Shown one piece after another: positions 7,878-16,655 of a stretch of 64,000 nucleotides of DNA. Each line of letters begins with the position of its first letter. The stretch's first letter is position 1. Both the position numbers and the translations under genes were made by a program. Source of the stretch: Natrarchaeobius oligotrophus (GTDB lineage: Archaea; Halobacteriota; Halobacteria; Halobacteriales; Natrialbaceae); contig NZ_REFZ01000009.1 of assembly GCF_003841465.1 (NCBI RefSeq), positions 1 to 64,000 on the forward strand, read 5' to 3'. The notes beneath the pieces are model-generated. The model was not told the DNA's origin. It did no database searches and saw only the letters and a program-made list of their open reading frames with translations.

Positions 7878-9548
7878 ATGTCGCAGTCGGAAGGACGTAA
7901 TTCTGGGGAAGCAGCGCGAACGAACGACGACACCCGTGAGACGAACGGTGGTGTGGATGACCGTTCGCCTGATGGAGCGTCGACGAACGTGGAACGGCAG
8001 TCAGCGACCACGGGACGATCCAGACGCTCATTGCTCCGAACCGTCGCGGTTGCGGCCGCGTCGGGTATCGGCCTAGTCGCCGCGAGCGAGCCGACCGCAG
8101 CGTTTCACGAGGGATACGATTCCGTCGTCGACGTCGTCGACGAGGGTGCGGACGATACGGGGAGCGAGTCGATCACACCCGTTCTCGAGGAACTCAGGGC
8201 GGACGACACCGCGTTCGTGTTTCCGGAGGGTCGCTACTACGTCGACTCGCAGTTTCGTTTCACGGGGTTCGAGAACCTCGGGTTCTTCGGGCGCGACGCG
8301 ACGCTCGTGCCCGCGAACTACCACGATTTCGACGGGCCCCAGTACCGGCTGTTCCGGCTGGGCGTCTCGTACAACCCTGGCCGCGACCTCCGGTTCGAAG
8401 GGTTCGACGTCGACCAGTCGGCGCCCGACACGGGTATCCGCGTGATCGAAGCGACCGTCTCCCGATCCCTCGAGGTCCGCGACGTCAGCATCACCGGGGA
8501 ACACGACAGTGGAACCTGGGGGCCCGGGATGTTCGCCGTCACCGATCCGGACGGTCGGGGCGTGATCGAACGGTTCCGCGCACCCGACGGCGGCGTCCAC
8601 GCCGACGCGACGCCGCACGCCGGAAACGCGTGGCGCGGTCCGATCGGGATCGAGGCGAACACGAACGTGGGCACGCTCGAGTTCACCGACTGCGTGCTCG
8701 GGGGCTTTCCCGACAACGGGCTGTACGCGGTCAACGAAACGGGAACGGTGGTCGTCCAGGGCGGCCGCTTCGCCAACAGCAACGGCGCGAACGTACGTCT
8801 GGGCGGCGACGGGAGCGTCATCAAGGATGCGGTGATCGAGGTCGATCGCACGCGATCGTACGACGACGGTCAACGCGGTATTCGTCTCGAGAACGGCGAC
8901 GACCTTCGCGTCGAGAACGTCGACGTCTCTATCAGCTCGCCACAGCCTACGAGTCACGCGATTTCGGTGATGAACACCTGCCGATCGTCCAGGATCGACG
9001 AGGCGACCATCGAGATCCGGGGAGACGAGGTGAACCACGGGATCGTCGTCTCGCCGAAGGCGGGGTACACCCACGTTTTCGACGGGGAGATCGTTCACGA
9101 GACGGCCGGCGGCTATCCGCTCTGGATTCGAGGCGGCGACGGACGGGAGCGGGTGCTGGTCGAACTCCTCGACGTCTCCGGCGAGTCCGGCGTCACGGCA
9201 GCCGGCTTCCGTGACGGAATCCGGTGTGAGCGAAACGGCTGTCGGTTCAGTCACGTGACCGTCGATCAGCCCGCTCGAGACGGGGCCGACCGAAACGGCC
9301 TCGTTCTCACGGGAGACGACGCCACCATCTACAGGGGAACCGTCCGCGCGAGTCAGTACCCGTACGTCGATCAGGGCGACGGCAACCACCTTCGCAACTC
9401 CGACGTCGAGTCCTACCGCGACGGCCTCGAAGGGGTGCGCCTCTATCCGGGTATCGACGGACCGGAGTTCAGGGTCAACAGGATCGCAAACGGGATCGAC
9501 GACCTCGGGGCGAGCGACGTGCTGACCTGGCGAAACACGTACGATTGA
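7878..9548 (+). CDS. Tat-exported right-handed beta-helix protein
   Basis: 556 residues. A polar N-terminal extension is followed by a twin-arginine signal (SRRSLLRTVAVAAA, about residues 49-62) and a cleavage region AAF. The mature part begins DSVVDVVDEGADDTGSES, the opening of pectate-lyase-like/glycoside-hydrolase-28-like beta-helices. Repeating short strands with Asn and Gly turns (VRLGGDGS, IRLENGDD, GLVLTGDD) follow, as in parallel beta-helix repeats. It probably acts outside the cell on or as part of a polysaccharide. Catalytic residues cannot be assigned. A TATA-like CTTAAAAAC lies near 7815, about 60 bp before the ATG. Confidence 0.8.
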   Translation: MSQSEGRNSGEAARTNDDTRETNGGVDDRSPDGASTNVERQSATTGRSRRSLLRTVAVAAASGIGLVAASEPTAAFHEGYDSVVDVVDEGADDTGSESITPVLEELRADDTAFVFPEGRYYVDSQFRFTGFENLGFFGRDATLVPANYHDFDGPQYRLFRLGVSYNPGRDLRFEGFDVDQSAPDTGIRVIEATVSRSLEVRDVSITGEHDSGTWGPGMFAVTDPDGRGVIERFRAPDGGVHADATPHAGNAWRGPIGIEANTNVGTLEFTDCVLGGFPDNGLYAVNETGTVVVQGGRFANSNGANVRLGGDGSVIKDAVIEVDRTRSYDDGQRGIRLENGDDLRVENVDVSISSPQPTSHAISVMNTCRSSRIDEATIEIRGDEVNHGIVVSPKAGYTHVFDGEIVHETAGGYPLWIRGGDGRERVLVELLDVSGESGVTAAGFRDGIRCERNGCRFSHVTVDQPARDGADRNGLVLTGDDATIYRGTVRASQYPYVDQGDGNHLRNSDVESYRDGLEGVRLYPGIDGPEFRVNRIANGIDDLGASDVLTWRNTYD

Positions 9549-9596
9549 TTCGGCGTCGTGTAGCCGAACAGGAGGGTGCTACGCCGCGGACGGCTA

Positions 9597-10685
9597 CTAG
9601 CCCGAACCGCCGACGGTCGCTTCGATCGCGTCGCGGAACGTGACGACCTCGAGGTCGCGTTCGTCGATCCACTCGAGGGTCTGGCGGATGCGATCGCCGG
9701 TGACCTCCTCTTTGAACGTGTGTGCGCCGACGACGCCGAGCGCCTCCTCGTGGGCGATTCGGTCGAGAGCCGATTCGACGTCGTCGGGAGTGGTGAACTC
9801 GATGAAGTAGTCCCGTCGCGTCTCGAACGGGTCGAACGTTTCCGGATCGTTGACCATCGAGCCCGGTCGCACGTTCGCGATTCCGGCGTAGTACTCTCGA
9901 GCGATTTCGACTGCCCACTCGTCGACGATGTCGTACGGCGCGAGCAGCGTCTCGATCTCGAAGCCGCGCCCCTCCAGTTCTCGCTTCGATTCGCCGAGGA
10001 ACTCGCGCATGACGTCCGCCGGATAGCGCTCACGGGCGTCTCCGGCTCGAAACGACGTACCGAGGGGCTCGTCGAACTCGAGGTAGCCGCCGACGTCGTC
10101 GCGGTCGGACCCGACGACGGTTCGCCGAACGCTGTCGTCCCCGTCGGTGATTTCGATCTCGTACCCGTGGTGAAACCCGTGGTGTCGCCGTTCGGGGTAG
10201 ATCCGAGTGTCGTCCGGACCGGCGTCCTCGACGAGTTCGAACGCACCCAGCGCGGTGTGTGCCGTCGTGTGGGAGGCGACCTCCCATCCGGCTGCCTCGA
10301 GTTCTCCGATCTGATCGACGTCCATCCAGTCGGTGCCCTGGAAGTCTTTCCGACCGATCCACTCGGTGACGATTCCCGCGGTCGCCGGCGCGTCGAACTC
10401 GCGGTGTACCGGATACGCGACCTCGTAGTCCTCGATCGGTCCGTCGTCGTAGACGAAGACGACCGCGCCTCCGTCGACGCCGGGAACGTCGTCGGGACCG
10501 GTTTCCGTCGCCGGCTCGTCTTTTCCGGTCGCGTGATCCTCGCCGTCGTTCGGTCCTGTGTTCGTGTCCGCGCCGTCCGAGCCACCGTCTCCGTCCGCCA
10601 GTCGTTCCAGACAGCCTGGGGTCGCTCCGATCACGCCCGTCCCGGCCGCCGCGACGAAACGGCGGCGAGTGGGTTCGTCACTCAT
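9597..10685 (-). CDS. Tat lipoprotein with active-type polysaccharide deacetylase domain
   Basis: 362 residues from the ATG at 10685; a GTG three codons earlier is less likely because MSDEPTRRRFV is a normal Tat N-terminus. The lipobox region reads GATPGC. A Gly/Asp-rich linker of about 50 residues precedes a NodB-type domain. It has motif 1 with YDDG (catalytic and metal Asp pair), motif 2 ASHTTAH (two metal His) and a weak motif 3 APYD. All metal ligands are present, so N- or O-deacetylation of a surface polysaccharide is plausible. Two paralogues lie at 14105 and 16656, so the cluster probably decorates an extracellular glycan. Confidence 0.82.
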   Translation of the reverse strand: MSDEPTRRRFVAAAGTGVIGATPGCLERLADGDGGSDGADTNTGPNDGEDHATGKDEPATETGPDDVPGVDGGAVVFVYDDGPIEDYEVAYPVHREFDAPATAGIVTEWIGRKDFQGTDWMDVDQIGELEAAGWEVASHTTAHTALGAFELVEDAGPDDTRIYPERRHHGFHHGYEIEITDGDDSVRRTVVGSDRDDVGGYLEFDEPLGTSFRAGDARERYPADVMREFLGESKRELEGRGFEIETLLAPYDIVDEWAVEIAREYYAGIANVRPGSMVNDPETFDPFETRRDYFIEFTTPDDVESALDRIAHEEALGVVGAHTFKEEVTGDRIRQTLEWIDERDLEVVTFRDAIEATVGGSG

Positions 10686-11059
10686 CGCCCTCACCTGATT
10701 CGACCCGCGTCAATACGTATGCGTGGAATAACGATCGTTTCCGCCACGAAACCGCGGAGACGATCGTTTCGTACGGGCTGCGACGAGTCGTTCCCGGCTG
10801 ATCGCAAAACGGCGGGCGATCGACCGGTGATCAGTCGTAGCAGACCACATCACGCGTCGCGATTAGCGGTGTGTACCGAACGTCTGTCATGGTGTCGTCC
10901 GACTGCTGCCGATTCGACGTCCGAACGACCGGACGCCGCATTTAACGCAGGTATAATAAGGGGATCGTGGCGATATCGCTCCGGTAGCGTGGACGCCGTA
11001 CACGAACGCAACGGACCGGTCGCAGACGCTATCGACCGCCGACGTCGGGGGGACGGGGT
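10686..11059. promoter_or_regulatory. divergent intergenic region with a probable flippase promoter
   Basis: 374 bp between two divergent genes. On the plus strand a TATA-like AGGTATAATAAGG lies near 10949-10962, about 100 bp before the flippase start, so that mRNA would have a leader. No RNA gene or further coding frame was recognised. Confidence 0.45.
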
Positions 11060-12709
11060 GTGAACAGGAGCATCGCGAGCGGCGTCCTCTCGGTCGTCGG
11101 CGCGAAGGTGATCGTGCTGAGCGTGACGGTCGTCACGACGCCGCTTCTGTACCGGCTCCTCGGCGCGGGCGGGTTCGGCGAGTACGCCTTCTTGCTTTCC
11201 GTCTTCGCCATCTACATGATCTTCGTCAGTTCGGGAATTACGGACGGCGTCCGGAAGTTCCTCGCCGAGGATCGGAACGACCCGAACTGGAGCGAATCCG
11301 TCGTCGGATTCTACTTCAGGCTGGCGGCCGCGCTCGCCGCAGTGGGTGCGCTGGGGCTCGCACTCGCCGCCAGGTTCGACCTCGTCGCGGTCGCGTTCGG
11401 GGACGAGCTGACGATCTACTTCTACGCGCTCGCCCTCCTCGTGATCACGGCCCAGTTCCGAGACTACGCCCGCAAGACGCTCATGGGATTCGGCCTCGAG
11501 CGCTACTCGGAGCCGCTCACGGTCCTCGACAAGGTCTGCTTCGTGGCCGTCGCGATTCCCCTCGTTTCCGTCGGTTTCGGAGTGATGGGCGCGCTCGCGG
11601 GACATCTCTTCGCCAGCGCGCTCGTCGCGATTACCGGCCTGTTGCTCGTTCACCGACGTCTTTCCCTGTCGTGCGTCCGGAGTCGGTCGCCCGCTCGATT
11701 TCCACGGAAGCGACTGCTGACGTTCAACTCGATGAGCGTCGTGCTCGTGTTTCTGTTGATGTCGCTCTATCACATCGACATCGTGATGTTACAGCAGTTC
11801 GCCGAGAGCGAGTCGGTGGGGAACTACCGGGCGGCGCTCGCGCTCGCGGAGTTCCTCTGGTTCGTCCCGCTGGCGCTCCAGACGGTGTACGTTCACTCGA
11901 CGTCGGAGCTGTGGTCGAACGACCGTCGTCGAGAAATCTCCGAACTGTCGTCCCAAACGACCCGATACACGTTCCTCCTGACCGGCGTCATGGCGCTCGG
12001 CCTCGCCGCGCTCGCTGACGTCGTGGTACCGCTGTACTTCGGCTCCGAGGCCGAGCCGGCCGTCTCGCCCCTCCTGCTATTGCTCCCCGGGGCGCTCGGA
12101 TTCGCGCTGGCCCGTCCGATCCTCGCGGTCTCGCAGGGCGAAGGAACGCTCCGATACCCGGTCGCCGCGACCGGTTTCGCCGCCGCGATCAACGTGATCC
12201 TCAACGCGTCGCTGATCCCACGCTACGGGATGCACGGGGCCGCCGTGGCGACGAGCGTCGGCTACGCCACGATGTTCGTCTTCCACTGCTGGAGCGCACG
12301 GCGCGTCGGATTCGACCCCCTCTCGGACGCACGACTCGGACGTACGGTCGCGACGACGCTCCTCGCCGCCGGGCCGATCGTCGCCCTCGCGACGGCGATC
12401 ACGAACCCGTGGCTCGCTCTCGCGATCGTCCCTCCCGCGGGGCTGACGATCTACCTCCTCTTTGCCGTCCTCGTCGGCGCGCTCGAGCCCGGTGAGCCGT
12501 TCGAACTCCTCGCGCTCTCTCCCGATCCGATCGGTTCGCGGGCGGACGCGGTCCTCCGTCGACTCCGGAACGCCGGCGTAGCCGAAACCCACGGCGGGCC
12601 GACGCGGAACTGGCTCCAGAACGCGTTGTTCGTGCTGGGACTCTCGCTGTTGCTCTCGGGATTCTCCCTTGGCGTCCTCGGTCCCGCTCTGGATGGGCTG
12701 GTTCGGTAA
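11060..12709 (+). CDS. oligosaccharide/polysaccharide flippase (Wzx-like, MOP superfamily)
   Basis: 549 residues with about 12-14 membrane helices. The N-terminus (SVVGAKVIVLSVTVVTTPLL, then YRLLGAGGFGEYAF) is the classical start of the polysaccharide-biosynthesis flippase family, which moves lipid-linked glycans across the cytoplasmic membrane. The last 60 residues add a charged cytoplasmic stretch and one final helix. A GTG start at 11060 fits; no in-frame ATG precedes the first helix. It lies with glycosyltransferases and would export the unit they build. Confidence 0.88.
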   Translation: MNRSIASGVLSVVGAKVIVLSVTVVTTPLLYRLLGAGGFGEYAFLLSVFAIYMIFVSSGITDGVRKFLAEDRNDPNWSESVVGFYFRLAAALAAVGALGLALAARFDLVAVAFGDELTIYFYALALLVITAQFRDYARKTLMGFGLERYSEPLTVLDKVCFVAVAIPLVSVGFGVMGALAGHLFASALVAITGLLLVHRRLSLSCVRSRSPARFPRKRLLTFNSMSVVLVFLLMSLYHIDIVMLQQFAESESVGNYRAALALAEFLWFVPLALQTVYVHSTSELWSNDRRREISELSSQTTRYTFLLTGVMALGLAALADVVVPLYFGSEAEPAVSPLLLLLPGALGFALARPILAVSQGEGTLRYPVAATGFAAAINVILNASLIPRYGMHGAAVATSVGYATMFVFHCWSARRVGFDPLSDARLGRTVATTLLAAGPIVALATAITNPWLALAIVPPAGLTIYLLFAVLVGALEPGEPFELLALSPDPIGSRADAVLRRLRNAGVAETHGGPTRNWLQNALFVLGLSLLLSGFSLGVLGPALDGLVR

Positions 12710-12940
12710 CACCGCCGCCGGCCGACCGATGACCGCGTGCGAGTCGCGTTCGTCTATCGACGAAAATTGACTCCTGCTCGGACGGTTCGCTGTTAGACGG
12801 TCTGTCGTCAGTCGGTACCGGTGCAGTCGCGATACGTCCGCAGTTACGCCGATGGATCTCCACAGCAGTTCGTCTCGGTCGTCTCTGGAACGACTGCGGA
12901 CGGACCGCACTCGGACTGGTACACGATCACGGCAGTCCGA

Positions 12941-14047
12941 TCAACTGATCTGGGTCTCGAGATGCTCGTTTTCGGCCATGTCGAACGTCATCGCGAACAG
13001 GAGGAGCGCGACGCCGGCGACGAGCAGCACGGGACTTGCCGTCCCCGAGAGGCCGGATCCGAAGACGACCGTGGAGAGCCACCGCAGTCCGGCGACGGCG
13101 ATCGTCGCCGTCCCGAACAGGTAAAACAGCGCGAGCGGATGAAAGTCCCGGACGAGGTACTTCGACCGCAGCCGCCACAGGAAGTTCCGAAGCAGCATCG
13201 TCGACACCTTCGGAACGTACTGAGAGTAGGTGATGCTCGACTCCTCGTCGCCGTAGACTGCGGGCATCGCGACGTCGGCGACGGCTAGCCCGCTCGCGTT
13301 CAGCTTCACCAGCAGGTCGTTACAGTAGCCGTAGTACTCGTAGAGTTCGTCGACGTCGACAGCCTCGAGCGCCTCGCGGGAGATGGCCGTGTAGCCGTTC
13401 TGGGGATCCATCGTCTTCCAGTAGCCCGAGGCAATCTTCGTCAGGAACGTCAGGATCGCGTTCCCGACCAGCCGAAAGCGCGGCATCGACGCCCGATACT
13501 CGCTCGACAGCAGCCGGTTTCCCTTCGCGTAGTCGGCGACTCCGTCGACGATCGGATCGAGCAGGCGCGGCATCAGGTCGAGATCCATCTGGCCGTCCGC
13601 GTCGACGGTAACCGTGGCGTCGACGCCCTCCTCGAGGGCGGCGAGGTAGCCGGTCTTGATCGCGCCGCCAGCACCGCGGTTCTCGCGGTGGCGGATGGGA
13701 ACGACGCGACCGATGGAATCGCGAACCGTCGCCCGTCCCGGGAGCGCCGACGGTCCGCCGTCGGTCAGGGCCCGGTCCGGATCACTCCGCTCGGAGCGGT
13801 CGTTCCGATCCGCCGTCTGGTCGGTCCGTTCCCGCCCGCCCGCGGGGACGGTCGATCGGGAGCGTTCGTCGCGTTCTCGGTCCGCTTTTGCCGCCGCGTG
13901 GATCTCGTCCCACGTCCCGTCGGTCGACCGGTCGTCGACGACGTACAGCCGGTCGACGAACGACGGCATCTCGCGAATCACGTCGCCGACGAACCCCTCC
14001 TCGTTGTAGGCGGGTATCACGACGCCGACGATGTGCTCACGGTACAT
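12941..14047 (-). CDS. family 2 glycosyltransferase (DPM-like) with a hydrophilic insert
   Basis: 368 residues from the ATG at 14047 (an upstream GTG at 14059 is in frame). GT-A features: VGVVIPAYNEE near residue 8, YVVDDRSTDGT (35-45), nucleotide/metal motif DADGQ (149-153), then two C-terminal membrane helices, as in polyprenyl-phosphate-sugar synthases. Between the first and second conserved blocks (about 52-112) there is an Arg/Asp/Ser-rich insert of roughly 50 residues that family members usually lack. It probably transfers a sugar to a lipid carrier or growing glycan at the inner face of the membrane; specificity unknown. Confidence 0.86.
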   Translation of the reverse strand: MYREHIVGVVIPAYNEEGFVGDVIREMPSFVDRLYVVDDRSTDGTWDEIHAAAKADRERDERSRSTVPAGGRERTDQTADRNDRSERSDPDRALTDGGPSALPGRATVRDSIGRVVPIRHRENRGAGGAIKTGYLAALEEGVDATVTVDADGQMDLDLMPRLLDPIVDGVADYAKGNRLLSSEYRASMPRFRLVGNAILTFLTKIASGYWKTMDPQNGYTAISREALEAVDVDELYEYYGYCNDLLVKLNASGLAVADVAMPAVYGDEESSITYSQYVPKVSTMLLRNFLWRLRSKYLVRDFHPLALFYLFGTATIAVAGLRWLSTVVFGSGLSGTASPVLLVAGVALLLFAMTFDMAENEHLETQIS

Positions 14048-14104
14048 CGTCGCGCCCACCCCCGTCGAACCGACCGACCGGGTGGATTCCGTATCCCGTC
14101 TCGC

Positions 14105-15367
14105 TCATGCGTCCGCGTGCACCTCCGACGCCGTGACGACGTCGACCTCCCGGCTCGCGACGTGCTCGAGAAGGTCCTCGAACGCGCGCTCGCTCGTGCC
14201 CTCGCCGCCGACGTGCTCGAAGTGGAGCACCGCGAGCTGTCCGTACTCGGCGGCGTGATCCACGTAGGCTCTGGTCTCGTCGCCGGCCGCTCCCGAGACG
14301 AACCCGAGGTTGTACGGATCCGTGACCGGCAGCGCGTTCGGTCCGCCTCCGTACCGAAACGCCCGCTCGTGATACTCCGAGACGAGGTCGGCGGCCGTCG
14401 TGCTGAGCAGGTTCCGCGGCGTGACGAAGGTGTCCGCGCCGTCCTCGAAGCCGCGGTTCTCGAGCCAGGCGCGCGTCCGGCGGATCAGTCCCTCCTGTTC
14501 GTTGGGGGAGAACTCCTGGAGGTACTGCGCACCCGTCCGTGGTCGCGCGGCGACGTCCCAGCCGGCGTCGACCAGCTCTTCGAGTTCCTCGAGCGTGAGT
14601 CTGCCCGTCTCCCCGACTGCCTCGGGAATAACCGCCTCGACGCCCCCGAACCCGTACTCCTCGAGGCGATCGAACGCAACCCGGCGGTGGCTCTCGAGCG
14701 TGCCGTCGAACAGGAACAGAATCCGTCCTCGGTCGGGCCGGTCGACCGATCGCAGGTCGTCGATCCAGCACTCGATCGAACCCTCGTGATCGCCGCGTCG
14801 TCGGACGGTCAGTCGAATCTCGCGGACGTTCGAGAGGTCGGGATGGCCATCGACGCGCGTCGTTCCGAAGTCGACGCGAACCCAGCGGTCCTGCGGTCCC
14901 GTGAGCGTTCGTCGCATCGCGTGAACGTCGTTCGAGTTCGGCGCGAACAGCTCGAGGGTGAGCTGAAGCTGTTCCCGTCCCGTGTACTTAACCGCGAGCG
15001 AGAGGTTCGATTCGCTCAGGTCCAATCCGTCCGGAGTTGTCGTGTAGATACCCGCATACTCGGCGTCCGCTCCCGCCGAGAGGCGAGCCGACCGGGTGCC
15101 GACGTACGGGTCGTTCGCGTCGGCGCGCACGGTGCCGGCATCGAGCATCGACACCCACCCGTCGAGGTTCTCAACCGTCTCGAGAGGCTCTCCCGGCAGA
15201 TCGTCACGGCCGTCGACTTCGACCGCCGGTTCGGACGGCTCGTCGTCCGGAACCGGTTCGTCACCCCCACGGTTCGGACCCCGGACGCTCGAGAGACAGC
15301 CGGCGAATCCGGCTACTGCGACCGCGGACGCTGCAGTTACGAACGATCGCCTGTTTCGTCCCGTCAT
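14105..15367 (-). CDS. Tat lipoprotein, degenerate polysaccharide-deacetylase paralogue
   Basis: 420 residues. Tat motif NRRSFV, lipobox FAGC (Cys24). Residues about 60-205 form a beta-sandwich-like module ending WIDDLRSVD, shared with the paralogue at 16656 and probably carbohydrate-binding. The C-terminal NodB-like domain has lost its metal site: motif 1 is FLFDGT with one Asp missing, and motif 2 reads ARPRTGAQ with no His. I infer a non-catalytic glycan-binding paralogue, or a changed mechanism. It sits 57 bp from the neighbouring glycosyltransferase in the same direction. Confidence 0.75.
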   Translation of the reverse strand: MTGRNRRSFVTAASAVAVAGFAGCLSSVRGPNRGGDEPVPDDEPSEPAVEVDGRDDLPGEPLETVENLDGWVSMLDAGTVRADANDPYVGTRSARLSAGADAEYAGIYTTTPDGLDLSESNLSLAVKYTGREQLQLTLELFAPNSNDVHAMRRTLTGPQDRWVRVDFGTTRVDGHPDLSNVREIRLTVRRRGDHEGSIECWIDDLRSVDRPDRGRILFLFDGTLESHRRVAFDRLEEYGFGGVEAVIPEAVGETGRLTLEELEELVDAGWDVAARPRTGAQYLQEFSPNEQEGLIRRTRAWLENRGFEDGADTFVTPRNLLSTTAADLVSEYHERAFRYGGGPNALPVTDPYNLGFVSGAAGDETRAYVDHAAEYGQLAVLHFEHVGGEGTSERAFEDLLEHVASREVDVVTASEVHADA

Positions 15368-15556
15368 TATCCGCCGCGACGAACCGTTTCGTCTTCCTTA
15401 TGTGGTCGTTAGCGTCGTTCCGTTCGTTTACACCGTTACACCGGGAGTGACTCGCGCCCCGGAGTGCGTGACCATTGCGTGCGCTTCGGCGCCCACTGGA
15501 ATCCGCGCGGTTTATCCTGTCGATAATAATGCAACCCGAACGGCAAGACGAGTGAG

Positions 15557-16546
15557 ATGCCACGCGTCAGCGTCGTCATCCCGACGCACGACAGAGCGGA
15601 GACGCTACCGCGCGCGATCGACAGCGCGCTGGAACAGACGATCGACGATCTCGAGGTCGTCGTGGTCGACGACGGATCGACTGACGACACGCCGTCGGTC
15701 CTCTCGGCGTACGAGGACCCGCGGGTTCGACCGATCGTACACGCGACCAACCGCGGCGCGAACGTCGCCCGGAACACCGGGATCGATCACGCGCGCGGCG
15801 AGTACGTCGCCTTTCTCGACTCCGACGACGAGTGGCTCCCGGAGAAACTCGAGCGCCAGCTCGAGGTCCTCGAGCGCCGCTCGGACGAGTGGATCGGCGC
15901 GTACTGCGACGCGACGTTGGAGCTGTCCGGACCGAGCGGCAGACTCCGAAGCGCCGTCGCCGCCGCGCTCGCTCGGACGGACGAGGAACCGACGATGGAG
16001 GGAGGTGCGGAGTTGATCGGCGAGATCCTGGCGGACAACGTCCAGCCGGGGGCCGGCTCGACGCTGCTCGTTCGGACCGACGTCGCCCGCGACGTCGGCG
16101 GCTTCGACGAGCAACTCGATCGGTTTCAGGACCCCGAGTTCTGCCTGCGGCTGCTCGGCGAGGGCCGTCTCGCGTACGTCGACGAGCAACTCGTGAGCCG
16201 CGAGGAGACGGGTCATCCGCCGGCAGACGTCGTCAGGGCCGCCGACGAACGATACCTGTCGATGTACGAAGCGGAGGTCGACCGGTTCGAAGCCCGGGGA
16301 TACGACGTTCGCTCGAGCCACGAACTCGTCCTCGCCAAGCGCTACCTGGCCGACGGGCGGTTTCTCCGGGGCGTCCGGCACGTGCTGGCGGCCGAACCGT
16401 CGCCGAGACGGTACCCGGGTCTGTGCTGGACCGCGGCCGAGGGTGTTAGACGCCGCCCGAGGCGGTTCGTCGCGGCGGTCGGACTGGCGTTCGCGGCGAT
16501 CGTCGGCATTCGAGCGATACTCTCGAGCGTCGACGGTTACCGGTGA
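15557..16546 (+). CDS. family 2 glycosyltransferase with C-terminal membrane helix
   Basis: 329 residues. The GT-A fold starts at once (VSVVIPTHDRAETL), with VVVVDDGSTDD at 34-44 and the DxD-type FLDSDDEW at 87-94. A mid-region GGFDEQLDRFQDPEFCLRL is typical of family 2 acceptor-site segments. One hydrophobic helix closes the protein (about 303-322). Probably adds a sugar to the surface polysaccharide at the cytoplasmic side of the membrane. Confidence 0.88.
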   Translation: MPRVSVVIPTHDRAETLPRAIDSALEQTIDDLEVVVVDDGSTDDTPSVLSAYEDPRVRPIVHATNRGANVARNTGIDHARGEYVAFLDSDDEWLPEKLERQLEVLERRSDEWIGAYCDATLELSGPSGRLRSAVAAALARTDEEPTMEGGAELIGEILADNVQPGAGSTLLVRTDVARDVGGFDEQLDRFQDPEFCLRLLGEGRLAYVDEQLVSREETGHPPADVVRAADERYLSMYEAEVDRFEARGYDVRSSHELVLAKRYLADGRFLRGVRHVLAAEPSPRRYPGLCWTAAEGVRRRPRRFVAAVGLAFAAIVGIRAILSSVDGYR

Positions 16547-16655
16547 TCGACGACGACAACAGCCGTTGTTCCGCAGCGGATGGCTCTTCGATCGAGGTGG
16601 CCGCGGAAAATGGATCGGAATCGACTCGAAAACGTGCGAGCCGTGCCCTGTGGAT

